A stretch of DNA of 64,000 nucleotides, taken from assembly GCF_001429185.1 (NCBI RefSeq), contig NZ_LMIW01000001.1, positions 957,490-1,021,489 on the forward strand. Reading direction: 5' to 3'. Every line of letters starts with the position of its first letter. Within the stretch, counting starts at the first letter, position 1. This DNA comes from Terrabacter sp. Root85 (GTDB taxonomy: Bacteria; Actinomycetota; Actinomycetes; Actinomycetales; Dermatophilaceae). Under the pieces are notes generated by a model that was not told the origin of the DNA, made no database searches, and was given only the letters and a program-made list of their open reading frames with translations. Below are positions 8,192 through 16,124 of this stretch, piece by piece. The position numbers and the translations under genes are program-made.

Positions 8192-8302
8192 CCCGCGCGA
8201 CCTCCGGCCCGAGACATCTCTGGCCCGCGGGACCTCCGGCCCGAGACATCTCTGGCCCGCGGGACCTCTGGCCCGCGCGACCTCCGCCCCGCGGGACCCC
8301 TA
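8191..8302. repeat. Seven 16-bp tandem units spanning stop codon to stop codon
   Basis: Seven consecutive 16-bp units fill the whole space between two convergent genes. Five are variants of GCCCGCGGGACCTCCG and two are GCCCGAGACATCTCTG. The first unit begins in the last base of the upstream TAG and the last unit ends in the reversed TAG of the minus-strand gene. The units contain the palindrome CCCGCGGG, so the transcript could fold into repeated small hairpins and act as a bidirectional terminator. Confidence 0.8.
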
Positions 8303-10111
8303 GCCGGCAGGAGGCACGGCGCCGCCGGCCTGCGCCCGGGCGGCCTCGCGGAGCCGCGCGGCCTCCGCGTCCGCCGCCCGGCACGCGTCGACGATCTCGC
8401 GCAGCGCCCCGTCGACGTCGACGGCGTGCTCGAGCGCGGTGACCTCGCGCTCCGGACCGTGGATGCGTATGCCGTGTGGCACCGCCGAGCCGATGACGAG
8501 CGGCAGCGGGTCGGCCTCCGGATGGCGCAGCGACACGTCCTCCCGGTCGAGCCGCCCGACGTAGACCGGCTCGACGCCGCGGCCGTTGCGGGTGGGGCGC
8601 ACGACGACGACGTTCACGTCGTCGGTCGCCGGCGCGATGCTGTCGACCTGCTTGGCGGCGGCGAGGACGACGGCGGCCAGCCCGGTGGCATACACCCCGT
8701 TGCGCTCCCAGGCCGTGCGCGCCCGCCACGACGTGCGGCCCGACGGGGCGACCTCGCGGCCCTCCTCGGCGACGATGCCGATGGTCGCGAAGCGCACGAG
8801 GACGGTGACGTAGGCGCGATCCGTTACGGGGTCGGTCCCGGCGTCGAGGCAGGTGACGTCGCTGCCCGACAGGCGCAGCGCCTCGTCGACGACGGCCACG
8901 ACCGCCGCCGGGTCGTGGGACTCGAGGAGCTGCCACGCGCCCGACGCGAGCGCCACCCGTCGGTCGGCGAGGACCCGGCGCGCGACGTTGCTCGCGTCGA
9001 CGAAGGCGGACGCCCGCTCCGCAGCGAGCGCCTTGAGCTCCGTGCTCTCCGAGCGCGAGAGCCCCTTGGCCGTCGCCCCGGTCGCGGCGAGAACCTGCTG
9101 CCGGACGGCTGCCACCTCAGACGCGGTCAGGGGCGCGAGTGGCGTCACGACCGGCGGCCGGATCGCGCTGAACGGCTGACGGTGGAAGGAGCACAGGTCG
9201 CGGTCGACCGCGAGCGCCTCCTCGCGGTCGGACTCGCGACGGGCCGTGAGGGCCCGCCCCGCGAGCTCGCGGACGGAGAGCACCGCCGGGCGTCCGCCGA
9301 CACGTCGACCCGCAGACGTGTCCGTCGGCAGATCGCTCGCCTCGTGCCGGCCGCGCCTGAGCAGGCGCAGCCGGCCCTGCCGCCCTCCGCGTCCCCCGCG
9401 ATCGGGGCTGCCGGGAGCCGCGCGCCCCGACGACGCTCCCTGGGTCGGGGTGAGCCCGGGCGTGGCTGCCTCGATGGCGGGCGTCATGACCTCGGCGAGC
9501 GCCGCGGCCACCGGACCACCGACCCGGAACTGCACGCGCAGCCCGGAGGGGTGCGCGACGAGCCGCAGGATCGGTGAGAGCCGGATGCCCGGCGTCACCC
9601 CGGCCTCCTCGGCCTCCTCGGCCTCCTCGGCGTGGACCGTCTCGGCGTCGGCGACGGCCGGCTCCCCCTGCACGAGAAGGCGCCCGGGCGCGGTGGGTGC
9701 GGAGCCGTTGAGGACCGACCCGCCGACGGGGGACGAGGCCGCGCCGACACTCGAGCCGCCACCCCAGCCGCGCGGTTCGTAGTACTCGCGGCCCGCCTTG
9801 GTCGCCGCTCCGGATGCACCCGTCGAGCTGCCGTATGCCGACGCCGCACCCTGGCGACCCCGCTCGGGAAAGAGCGCGGCGAGCGACACCGTCGACTGTG
9901 CGGCGACGGTCGCGAGGGGGAAGGACACCCCGCTCAGGCGGCCGCGCCCGGCACGCCGGGACCCGGCCCGCGGCTGCCGCGCCGTCACCGACCAGAAGGT
10001 CCAGTCGGCCGGCGGCTCGGGCCACTCGGGGTCGGGCAGCCACTCGTCAGGCGGCAGCCACGTCGCGGGCGGCGTCGGCCACCCCGGCGGCGGGTTGAAA
10101 CACACGGTCAC
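8300..10111 (-). CDS. PPGWP-module protein, paralogue A
   Basis: This 603-residue protein is of unknown function. Its N-terminus (residues 1-40) is a Trp/Pro module, FNPPPGWPTPP then PDPEWPEPPADWTFW, that heads otherwise unrelated actinobacterial proteins. A low-complexity linker follows, then a C-terminal domain of about 250 residues (about 340-600) with conserved blocks TDRAYVTVLVRF, RNGVYATGLAAV and EPVYVGRLDRE. GTG 10111 is chosen because the adjacent paralogue starts with MSVRFN at the homologous place. An upstream extension to 10294 would add 61 residues that look non-native. The paralogue lies 272 bp upstream on the same strand. No catalytic motif is clear; a nuclease- or effector-like role is only a guess. 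Confidence 0.75.
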   Translation of the reverse strand: MTVCFNPPPGWPTPPATWLPPDEWLPDPEWPEPPADWTFWSVTARQPRAGSRRAGRGRLSGVSFPLATVAAQSTVSLAALFPERGRQGAASAYGSSTGASGAATKAGREYYEPRGWGGGSSVGAASSPVGGSVLNGSAPTAPGRLLVQGEPAVADAETVHAEEAEEAEEAGVTPGIRLSPILRLVAHPSGLRVQFRVGGPVAAALAEVMTPAIEAATPGLTPTQGASSGRAAPGSPDRGGRGGRQGRLRLLRRGRHEASDLPTDTSAGRRVGGRPAVLSVRELAGRALTARRESDREEALAVDRDLCSFHRQPFSAIRPPVVTPLAPLTASEVAAVRQQVLAATGATAKGLSRSESTELKALAAERASAFVDASNVARRVLADRRVALASGAWQLLESHDPAAVVAVVDEALRLSGSDVTCLDAGTDPVTDRAYVTVLVRFATIGIVAEEGREVAPSGRTSWRARTAWERNGVYATGLAAVVLAAAKQVDSIAPATDDVNVVVVRPTRNGRGVEPVYVGRLDREDVSLRHPEADPLPLVIGSAVPHGIRIHGPEREVTALEHAVDVDGALREIVDACRAADAEAARLREAARAQAGGAVPPAG

Positions 10112-10296
10112 AGCACGGCCCCCCTCGGCCACCCCTCGTGGCCCTCCCCGCCGGGCATCATCGCGCATCGACGGGCCCGCGGTGGAGGGATGGTCCAGAA
10201 GTCCGCGCACCCGTCGTCGCAGCGTAGCGCCGGAGCCCCCGCCGTGGTCGGCTCGCGCAGCCCCCGTCTTCCGCCCCAGTCCACCACCCCTCAACC

Positions 10297-10384
10297 GTCG
10301 AGAGGCCAGAGTTCGCGGGTTCTCACCTGTCGAGAGGCCAGAGTTCGCGGGTCCTCACCCGTCGAGAGGCCAGAGTTCGCGGGT
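10297..10384. repeat. Three 32-bp tandem units ending at a stop codon
   Basis: A 24-bp core that begins GTCGAGAGGCCAGAGTTCGC occurs at 10297, 10329 and 10361, separated by 8-bp spacers that are variants of TCTCACCT. The last core overlaps the TGA (10384-10386) of the minus-strand gene by one base. The array lies between two paralogous genes on the same strand, so it is not limited to convergent junctions. Confidence 0.8.
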
Positions 10385-11484
10385 CAGGCGTGACCGGTCT
10401 CGAGCAGACCGTCGAGCGCCTCGTCGCCGAGCGCGTCGACGCACGCCCGCACGATCTCCATGACGTCGGCGTCGGGGGCCACGGCCATGAGGTCGTGCGC
10501 CGGCCCGTCGAACTGCATCGGTCGCTCCGCCGACCCGAGCAGCAGCGGAAGCGGGTCCGCGAGCGCCGGGCGCAGGGTGACCGCCTCCCGGCTCAGGCTG
10601 CCGACGTAGATCGGCTCGAGCCCCTCGCCCGTCTCGGTCGGTCGCACGATGACGAGGTGGATGTCGTCGGCCGCGACGGCGATGCTGATCGCCCGCCGTG
10701 CAGCGGCGAGGGCAAACGAGGCCAGCCCGCCGAGGTAGAGCGCGTTGCGCTCGGATCGGGTGCGGCGGCGCAGCATCCGACGTCCGCTCGACGAGACGCC
10801 CGGCCCGCGCTCGGCGACGATGTCGAGCGAGGGGTAGCGGGCCACGATCGTGACGTAGCCGCGCGAGGTCTCGGTGTCCCACCCGGCGTCGACGCACGTG
10901 CAGCCGCACGTCGCCCCGGCGAAGGCTGTGTCGAGCTCGGCGATGACGGCGCAGCGCTCGTGCCCGGCGAGGTCGTTCCACTGGTCGTCGAGCGCGGCGG
11001 CGCGGTGCTGGGCGACGACGGCGTGCGCGACGTCGAGGGTGCGGCTGAAGCCGTCCGCCTCGGTCTCGGCGATCGCCTTGGCCTTGGAGCGGGCGGCGCG
11101 CTTGAAGACCGACACCTGCGGCAGCGCGGCGTTGAAGGCCTTGCGCTCGAGGAGGCTTCGCTCCTTGGCCGACAGCGCCGCCGTCTCGGGCGGTTCGGGT
11201 CGACGACGCGGTGGGTGGTTCTCGTGGTGCAGGCCCACGAGCGCCTCCTCGATCGAGCGTAGCGCGTTGAGGTCGCCGGACTCCTGGGCCTGCCGCGACC
11301 GCACCTCGAGCTCGGCGAGGCTCAGCGTCTCGGCGGAGCCGCGATCGGACACGGCCGAGACGTCGGTGCGGGCGCCGACGCCGGTGCCGACGCGCGTGCC
11401 GGCCGTGTCGTCGAGCAGGGCGCGGAGTCCGGACGTCGAGGAACTGAGCCGCACCTCCGGTGCGACCCTGAGCAGCAGGTCCAC
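10384..11484 (-). CDS. PPGWP-family paralogue B, C-terminal part (probable frameshifted gene)
   Basis: This 366-residue frame contains the same C-terminal domain as the neighbouring 603-residue paralogue: SRGYVTIVARYPSLDIVAE, RNALYLGGLASFALAA and EPIYVGSLSREAV align block by block. It starts at a GTG one base after the TGA of the upstream 129-residue frame. The paralogue's conserved block RLSPILRLVAHPSGLR is divided here between the two frames: RLDI before the stop, VDLLLRVAPEVRL after it. This implies that one ancestral gene was split by a one-base shift. It may still be expressed as two polypeptides by termination-reinitiation. Function is unknown. Confidence 0.7.
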   Translation of the reverse strand: MDLLLRVAPEVRLSSSTSGLRALLDDTAGTRVGTGVGARTDVSAVSDRGSAETLSLAELEVRSRQAQESGDLNALRSIEEALVGLHHENHPPRRRPEPPETAALSAKERSLLERKAFNAALPQVSVFKRAARSKAKAIAETEADGFSRTLDVAHAVVAQHRAAALDDQWNDLAGHERCAVIAELDTAFAGATCGCTCVDAGWDTETSRGYVTIVARYPSLDIVAERGPGVSSSGRRMLRRRTRSERNALYLGGLASFALAAARRAISIAVAADDIHLVIVRPTETGEGLEPIYVGSLSREAVTLRPALADPLPLLLGSAERPMQFDGPAHDLMAVAPDADVMEIVRACVDALGDEALDGLLETGHA

Positions 11485-11485
11485 C

Positions 11486-11875
11486 TCAGATGTCCAGCCG
11501 GCCTGCAGAGGTCAGCAGGCCGTCGAGCTCCCACGAGCTCTCGGCCACGGCGCGCGTCGCGACCGGCTCGACCGTCTGGCCGGGCGAGGTCGCCACCTCG
11601 AGGGCGTCGGACGAGGCGCGGGCGCGCAGCCCGGCGAGCCAGCTCCCGCGGTCGGTGCCATAGGCGCCGGAGGTGGCGGCGGTCGTGCGGGGCGGCGAGC
11701 CGAAGCGCGGCGTGCCGGCCTCGCCCATGGTGCCGGCGGCGCGCTGCTCGACGACCCAGAAGGTCCAGCCGCGCGGCGGCGTCGGCCAGCTGGGGTCCGG
11801 CATCCAGTCGTCACCCGGAGCCCACGACGACGACGGAACCGGCCATCCCGGAGGAGCATTGAAGCGCACCGACAT
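11486..11875 (-). CDS. PPGWP-family paralogue B, N-terminal part
   Basis: This 129-residue frame begins MSVRFNAPPGWPVP and continues with PDPSWPTPPRGWTFW, the Trp/Pro module found at the start of paralogue A. The rest is a low-complexity linker. It ends at TGA 11486-11488, one base before the GTG of the C-terminal part. The ATG at 11875 is preceded by AAAGGGG at suitable distance, so this is a genuine start. Read together with the next frame it forms a 495-residue equivalent of the 603-residue neighbour with a shorter linker. Confidence 0.7.
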   Translation of the reverse strand: MSVRFNAPPGWPVPSSSWAPGDDWMPDPSWPTPPRGWTFWVVEQRAAGTMGEAGTPRFGSPPRTTAATSGAYGTDRGSWLAGLRARASSDALEVATSPGQTVEPVATRAVAESSWELDGLLTSAGRLDI

Positions 11876-12077
11876 GTCTACCCCTTTGACCAGAGCCTCG
11901 ACGGGGTCGACCCTGACCTCGACCCCACAAACGCACGGTACGACCCAAAGAGGGTCAAAGTCTCCGAAATGGACAAAAAGGCGCGCGCGTCCACCCGACC
12001 GCTCTCAGGGACCGCTCGGGGACGGCTCGGGGTCGACCCCGATGGGCAGCGTCACCACCGACCGCCACGCTGGAGGC

Positions 12078-12833
12078 ATGACGACGAGCACGCTCTCCCC
12101 GGCCCGCGCCGCCGGCTCCCCGAGAGCCCACACCGCACCGGCCGCGTATGCCGTCACGCCACCGAGGACGCACCGCACCCCTCCCCCGTCCGCCACCTCC
12201 ACCACCCCCGTGACCGCGCCGGCACGCGAGCGGGTGACGACGCGTACGACCACCCTCCCGGGCTCGCGGGAGGCGACGGACCGCGTGCCGCTCCTGGCGC
12301 TGCTCGCACCGCTCCTGCTCTTCACCCACGGCATCCTCGACTGGGTCGACGGGCTCGACTCCCTCGACGGGCTCCGCGGTCTCGGTGGGCTCGGCGGGGT
12401 CGCCGCCGCCCGCGACCAGGGCGCCCTGTCGGTGGCCGCGGGCGTGCTCCTCGTCCTGTCGGTGGCGAGCTTCGCGTGGCTGACCGTGGGCCTCGGCGCC
12501 CGGCTGCGCCACCTCCCCCTCGCGGTGCCGACGGCGCTGCTCGCGGCGTTCGGGGCCGGCGCGACGGCCGCCGTCTGGATCGGTCAGGTCACGGGTCTCA
12601 TCGGCCACGAGGCGCCGGCCGCGCTCTCCTCGGGCGGCGGCGTCCTGACGGCCGTGGCCCTCGCGATGGTGCTCGTGGCCCTCACCGTCGAGGGGCGCCT
12701 GCCCGTCGGCTCTCTCGCCCTCGCGGCCGTCTCGGTCGGGATCATGCTGCTGCCCTGGGGCCTGGGCCCGCTCGCCTCGCTCGTGCTCCTCATCGCCCTC
12801 GCCCCGCTCACCCGGCCGGTCGAGGCGGACTGA
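12078..12833 (+). CDS. Multi-pass membrane protein of unknown function
   Basis: This 251-residue protein has a Thr/Pro/Ala-rich N-terminal 75 residues, then about six hydrophobic segments starting with LLALLAPLLLFTHGILDWVD. A short Gly/Leu/Asp loop reads DGLDSLDGLRGLGGLGG. I recognise no family. The ATG at 12078 has TGGAGG close upstream; a longer open frame back to 11673 overlaps the divergent gene and looks non-coding. The gene is divergent from paralogue B, with a 202-bp intergenic stretch that contains the palindrome GGGGTCGACCCC (12028-12039) and a related GGGGTCGA sequence near 11902. Confidence 0.65.
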   Translation: MTTSTLSPARAAGSPRAHTAPAAYAVTPPRTHRTPPPSATSTTPVTAPARERVTTRTTTLPGSREATDRVPLLALLAPLLLFTHGILDWVDGLDSLDGLRGLGGLGGVAAARDQGALSVAAGVLLVLSVASFAWLTVGLGARLRHLPLAVPTALLAAFGAGATAAVWIGQVTGLIGHEAPAALSSGGGVLTAVALAMVLVALTVEGRLPVGSLALAAVSVGIMLLPWGLGPLASLVLLIALAPLTRPVEAD

Positions 12834-12993
12834 TGGCCTGACCCGACCGGGGCCTCCCGGTGCGAGCGTCAGCCGGGAGTCAGGAGCCCGTGACGTCTCT
12901 CGACGAGCGGACTCACCGGAAGCCCCCAATGATGTGGGGACGCGCCCGACCCAGGGCGCTGTCTTTTGTTCCTCACACCACAGGAGCTCACAC

Positions 12994-14538
12994 ATGCGTC
13001 ATCCCAGCCTGACCAGACGCGGCATCGTTGCAGTCGCGTCGCTCGCCCTCACCTCCACCGCCGCGATCGGTGGCGTCGCCGTCGCCTCGACCGACGCGAC
13101 CACCGCCGAGCCGGTCTCGACGCCGGTCACCATCAACACCCCCGACGGTCAGCTCATGAGCTACGTCGTCAACGCGCGCATCGCCAACCCCGGCCAGACG
13201 CGTCTCGTCGAGACCGCGGTCAGGGCCTCGGGCGGCGTCGTCGTCCAGTCGTGGCCGCAGATCGGCGTCGTCATCGCGCACTCCAAGGTCTCGACCTTCC
13301 GCGCCGACGTCGTCGCGCAGGGTGGCAACGCCGTCGACTCCGTCGGCGCGACCCGCACCGTCGCCGTCTCCGAGGGCACGCCCGAGGTCGCGGGGGCGTC
13401 CTGGGGCCGCGGCGCGTCCGGCTACAAGCAGGGCGCGAAGAAGGCCGACAACGGCGACCTCGAGTCCGACGCGTCGCCGGCAGCAGCCGGCGACCCGCGC
13501 GAGGCCGACCAGTGGGACCTGCGGATGATCAAGGCCGACAAGGCCCATGCCATCACCGACGGCTCCCGCAACGTGCTCGTCGGCGTCCTCGACAGCGGCA
13601 TCGACCCCGACCACCCCGACCTCGCCGCCAACATCGACGTCGCCGACTCGGTCAACTGCACCGACGCCGGTCGGCCCGACCTCTCGGCCACCGGCTGGTA
13701 CCCGACGACGAGCGACCACGGCACCCACGTGGCCGGCACGATCGCCGCGGCCCGCAACGGCGTCGGCATCGTCGGCGTCGCCCCGAACGTGCGGATGGCT
13801 GCGGTCAAGGTCGTCAACGACGCCGGCTTCATCTACCCGGAGTACGCCGTGTGCGGCTTCATCTGGGCCGGACTCAAGCACATGGACGTGACGAACAACA
13901 GCTACTACGTCGACCCGTTCGAGTTCTACTGCGAGGACCAGCCCGACCAGTTCGCCGCCAAGGAGGCCGTCCGTCGCGCGGTGACGTGGTCGACGAAGCA
14001 GGGTGTCGTGCACGCGGCCGCGGCCGGCAACTCGGCACACGACCTGTCGGACAAGTCCTCGTTCAAGGACACGACGAGTCCTGACGACCAGCCGAAGGCA
14101 GGTCAGGTCGACCGCACGCTCAACAGCGGCTGTGAGGACATCCCGACCGAGCTCGACGGCGTCGTGACCGTGTCGTCGATGCAGAGCGTTCCCACGGGCA
14201 GCCAGACCAGCCGCCTGTCGAGCTTCAGCAACCGCGGCCTCGGCAAGATCGACGTCGCGGCACCCGGCTCGACGATCCTCTCGACGATCGTCACGAACAA
14301 CGGCTACGGCACGAAGAGCGGCACCTCCATGGCCTCCCCGCACGTCGCCGGTGTGCTCGCGCTGATGAAGTCGGTCCACCCGGCGTGGACGCCGGCGCAG
14401 ATGATCGACAAGCTGCGCGAGCAGGCCGACGACAAGGCGTGCGGCGCCGCGACCGGTGGCCCGGTCTGCGTCGGCCCGGTCGAGGACAACAGCTTCTTCG
14501 GTGAGGGCGTCGTCGACGCCCTCGACGCCGTCAGCTGA
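12994..14538 (+). CDS. Secreted S8 family serine peptidase (subtilase)
   Basis: The 514-residue precursor has a signal peptide (residues about 1-33, cleavage near VAVAST), an inhibitor-like propeptide region (about 45-130) and a subtilisin catalytic domain (about 165-510). The triad is Asp200 in GVLDSGID, His242 in SDHGTHVAGT and Ser445 in GTSMASPHVAG. An unusually large insert with paired cysteines (Cys in VCGF, FYCED, SGCED) suggests disulfides and an extracellular location. It probably degrades external protein. The start ATG follows AGGAG at good distance. The gene stands alone and ends at a long perfect hairpin. Confidence 0.95.
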   Translation: MRHPSLTRRGIVAVASLALTSTAAIGGVAVASTDATTAEPVSTPVTINTPDGQLMSYVVNARIANPGQTRLVETAVRASGGVVVQSWPQIGVVIAHSKVSTFRADVVAQGGNAVDSVGATRTVAVSEGTPEVAGASWGRGASGYKQGAKKADNGDLESDASPAAAGDPREADQWDLRMIKADKAHAITDGSRNVLVGVLDSGIDPDHPDLAANIDVADSVNCTDAGRPDLSATGWYPTTSDHGTHVAGTIAAARNGVGIVGVAPNVRMAAVKVVNDAGFIYPEYAVCGFIWAGLKHMDVTNNSYYVDPFEFYCEDQPDQFAAKEAVRRAVTWSTKQGVVHAAAAGNSAHDLSDKSSFKDTTSPDDQPKAGQVDRTLNSGCEDIPTELDGVVTVSSMQSVPTGSQTSRLSSFSNRGLGKIDVAAPGSTILSTIVTNNGYGTKSGTSMASPHVAGVLALMKSVHPAWTPAQMIDKLREQADDKACGAATGGPVCVGPVEDNSFFGEGVVDALDAVS

Positions 14539-14560
14539 CCGACCCCGCACCCGCGGATCA

Positions 14561-14606
14561 CACTCGAGTGGCCCCGTCGTCCCGTGACGACGGGGCCACT
14601 CGAGTG
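14561..14606 (+). terminator. Perfect 21-bp-stem hairpin after subtilase gene
   Basis: Left arm 14561-14581 and right arm 14586-14606 are exact inverted repeats around the 4-nt loop CCGT; no T tract follows. The arms begin and end with the palindrome CACTCGAGTG. It lies 22 bp after the subtilase stop at a convergent junction, so it should work in both directions. Confidence 0.85.
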
Positions 14607-14735
14607 TGAGGGTGGGCGTCTGGGTGGGACGACGGGGCCACTCGAGTGAGCGCACAGTCCCACTCGAGTGAGCGCGCGGTCGCAGTGGCCCCGCGACGGC
14701 TGGGGCGGGGCGCTCACTCGAGTGTTACGGAGCGC
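14607..14735. repeat. Dispersed CACTCGAGTG / GCGCTCACTCGA copies
   Basis: Further copies of the hairpin arm (right-arm sequence again at 14628-14648) and of CACTCGAGTGAGCGC in both orientations fill the remaining gap up to the stop of the minus-strand MFS gene. The same GCGCTCACTCGA core builds the hairpin at 24878-24932, so this is a repeat family and not a local duplication only. Confidence 0.7.
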
Positions 14736-16064
14736 TCACTCGACGGGGTGGTGGCGGAGGGAGCGGACGGTGCGGTTGAGGAGGACCAGCGCTACGAGCT
14801 GGCTCACGGCCACGACGGCGACCAGCGACGGGAGCGACCGGTCGTAGAGCCAGCCGGCCACGAGCCCACCGACGATCGCGAACGCTCCCTGCACCCCCGC
14901 GAAGACGCCGTATGCCGTCGCGCGCCGCGGTGCCTCCACGACCTCCGCGACGAGCGCCTTCACCGTCGAGTCCTGCACGCCGTAGGCCAGGCCCCAGACG
15001 GCGACCCCGACGAGGGAGAGCACGACCGAGCCCGACAGCGCGAGCGGGGGGACGAGCGCGACGAGCACCGGCACGGCATACAGCACGGCGCCGCCGCGGC
15101 GGTCGTAGACGAGCCCCACCCCGAGGGCCGCGAGCGCCTCGACTCCCATCGCGCCGGCATAGACGACCGGGACCGTGGCGACGGGGACGAGCCCCTCCAC
15201 GGTGAGGTGGTAGCCGATGATCCCGAAGGTGACGAGGCCACCGGTCATGAGACCGGCGGCGAGCGCATAGCCGAAGAACTCGCGCGGCAAACCCGACCCG
15301 ACGGCATCGGCGACCCACCCCCGCAGCCCACCACGAACCGCGCCACCACCCGGGACCGACTGCGTTGCAAGGCTGTTCGGCGCGGTCGTGGTCTCGACGT
15401 CGTAGACCGACGGATCGGGCACGCGGGAGCGGATGACGGCGAGGAGCAGCATCGCCGCCGTGCCGGGGATCGCGAGGACGGCCATGCTCGGCCAGATCGC
15501 GCCGGTGGCCGCGATGACGCCGGCGACGACGAGCGGTCCGGCGAAGGCCCCCACCTGGTCGAGCGCCTTGTGGACGCCGAAGCCGCGGCCACGTCCGACC
15601 GCCGACGCGACGTGGGCGAGCAGCGCGGACTTCGACGGGCTGCGCACGGCCTTGCCGGAGCGCTCGAGGAGGATGAGGACGGCCGCGAGCGCGAGGCCCG
15701 CCCCGCCGACGAAGGGCGTCACGGCGAGCAACGGCACGCAGACGGCGGTGAGGCCGTAGCCGAGGATCGTCAGCCCCCAGTAGCGCCCGGTCCGGTCGGC
15801 GAGCGGCCCGAAGACGAGGCGCAGCACGAGCGCCATCGCCTCCCCCGCACCGGTGACGAGCCCGACGACGAGCGCCGTGGCGCCGAGCGAGGCGAGGAGC
15901 GGGCCGTACATCGAGCGCGCGCCCTCGTAGACCATGTCCGCGGCCAGGCTGACGAAGCCGAACCACCACACGACCCGCCACGCCGACCAGCGGCCCCGGC
16001 CGGGTCCGAGATCGGCCGCGGTGGCGGGAACGCCGCCGGGAGTGGTGGCAGCCGGGTCGGTCAT
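14736..16064 (-). CDS. MFS transporter
   Basis: This 442-residue protein has about twelve membrane helices and major-facilitator signatures: an AGEAMALVLRLVFGPLADRTGR loop in which GPLADRTGR matches motif A, and a related loop VYDRRGG in the second half. The transport substrate is not known. ATG 16064 is used, because the stretch upstream to 16586 is antisense to the pirin gene. TAGGTT lies 7 nt upstream of the ATG, pointing to a leaderless transcript that is divergent from the pirin transcript. It converges on the subtilase gene. Confidence 0.88.
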   Translation of the reverse strand: MTDPAATTPGGVPATAADLGPGRGRWSAWRVVWWFGFVSLAADMVYEGARSMYGPLLASLGATALVVGLVTGAGEAMALVLRLVFGPLADRTGRYWGLTILGYGLTAVCVPLLAVTPFVGGAGLALAAVLILLERSGKAVRSPSKSALLAHVASAVGRGRGFGVHKALDQVGAFAGPLVVAGVIAATGAIWPSMAVLAIPGTAAMLLLAVIRSRVPDPSVYDVETTTAPNSLATQSVPGGGAVRGGLRGWVADAVGSGLPREFFGYALAAGLMTGGLVTFGIIGYHLTVEGLVPVATVPVVYAGAMGVEALAALGVGLVYDRRGGAVLYAVPVLVALVPPLALSGSVVLSLVGVAVWGLAYGVQDSTVKALVAEVVEAPRRATAYGVFAGVQGAFAIVGGLVAGWLYDRSLPSLVAVVAVSQLVALVLLNRTVRSLRHHPVE

Positions 16065-16071
16065 GCGGGGC

Positions 16072-16077
16072 AACCTA
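16072..16077 (-). promoter_or_regulatory. -10 box TAGGTT of putative leaderless MFS transcript
   Basis: TAGGTT on the minus strand is followed by 7 nt and ATG 16064. No ribosome-binding sequence lies between. It faces away from the pirin -10 box at 16113, so this 60-bp gap would hold two back-to-back leaderless promoters. Confidence 0.5.
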
Positions 16078-16112
16078 GCAACCGGACCTGCAACCAGAGC
16101 GCCCTCCGGGCC

Positions 16113-16118
16113 TAGCCT
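16113..16118 (+). promoter_or_regulatory. -10 box TAGCCT of putative leaderless pirin transcript
   Basis: TAGCCT is followed by 6 nt and GTG 16125. The spacing would place the first transcribed base at the start codon. Confidence 0.5.
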
Positions 16119-16124
16119 GAACGG

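Noticed and set aside
8191-10384. CRISPR-like repeats
   Set aside because: The arrays at 8191-8302 and 10297-10384 have repeats of 16 or 24 bp with no or 8-bp constant spacers; no unique spacers and no cas genes are present.
13161-14717. Minus-strand frames opposite the subtilase gene
   Set aside because: They lack motifs and oppose a protein with a signal peptide and intact catalytic triad.
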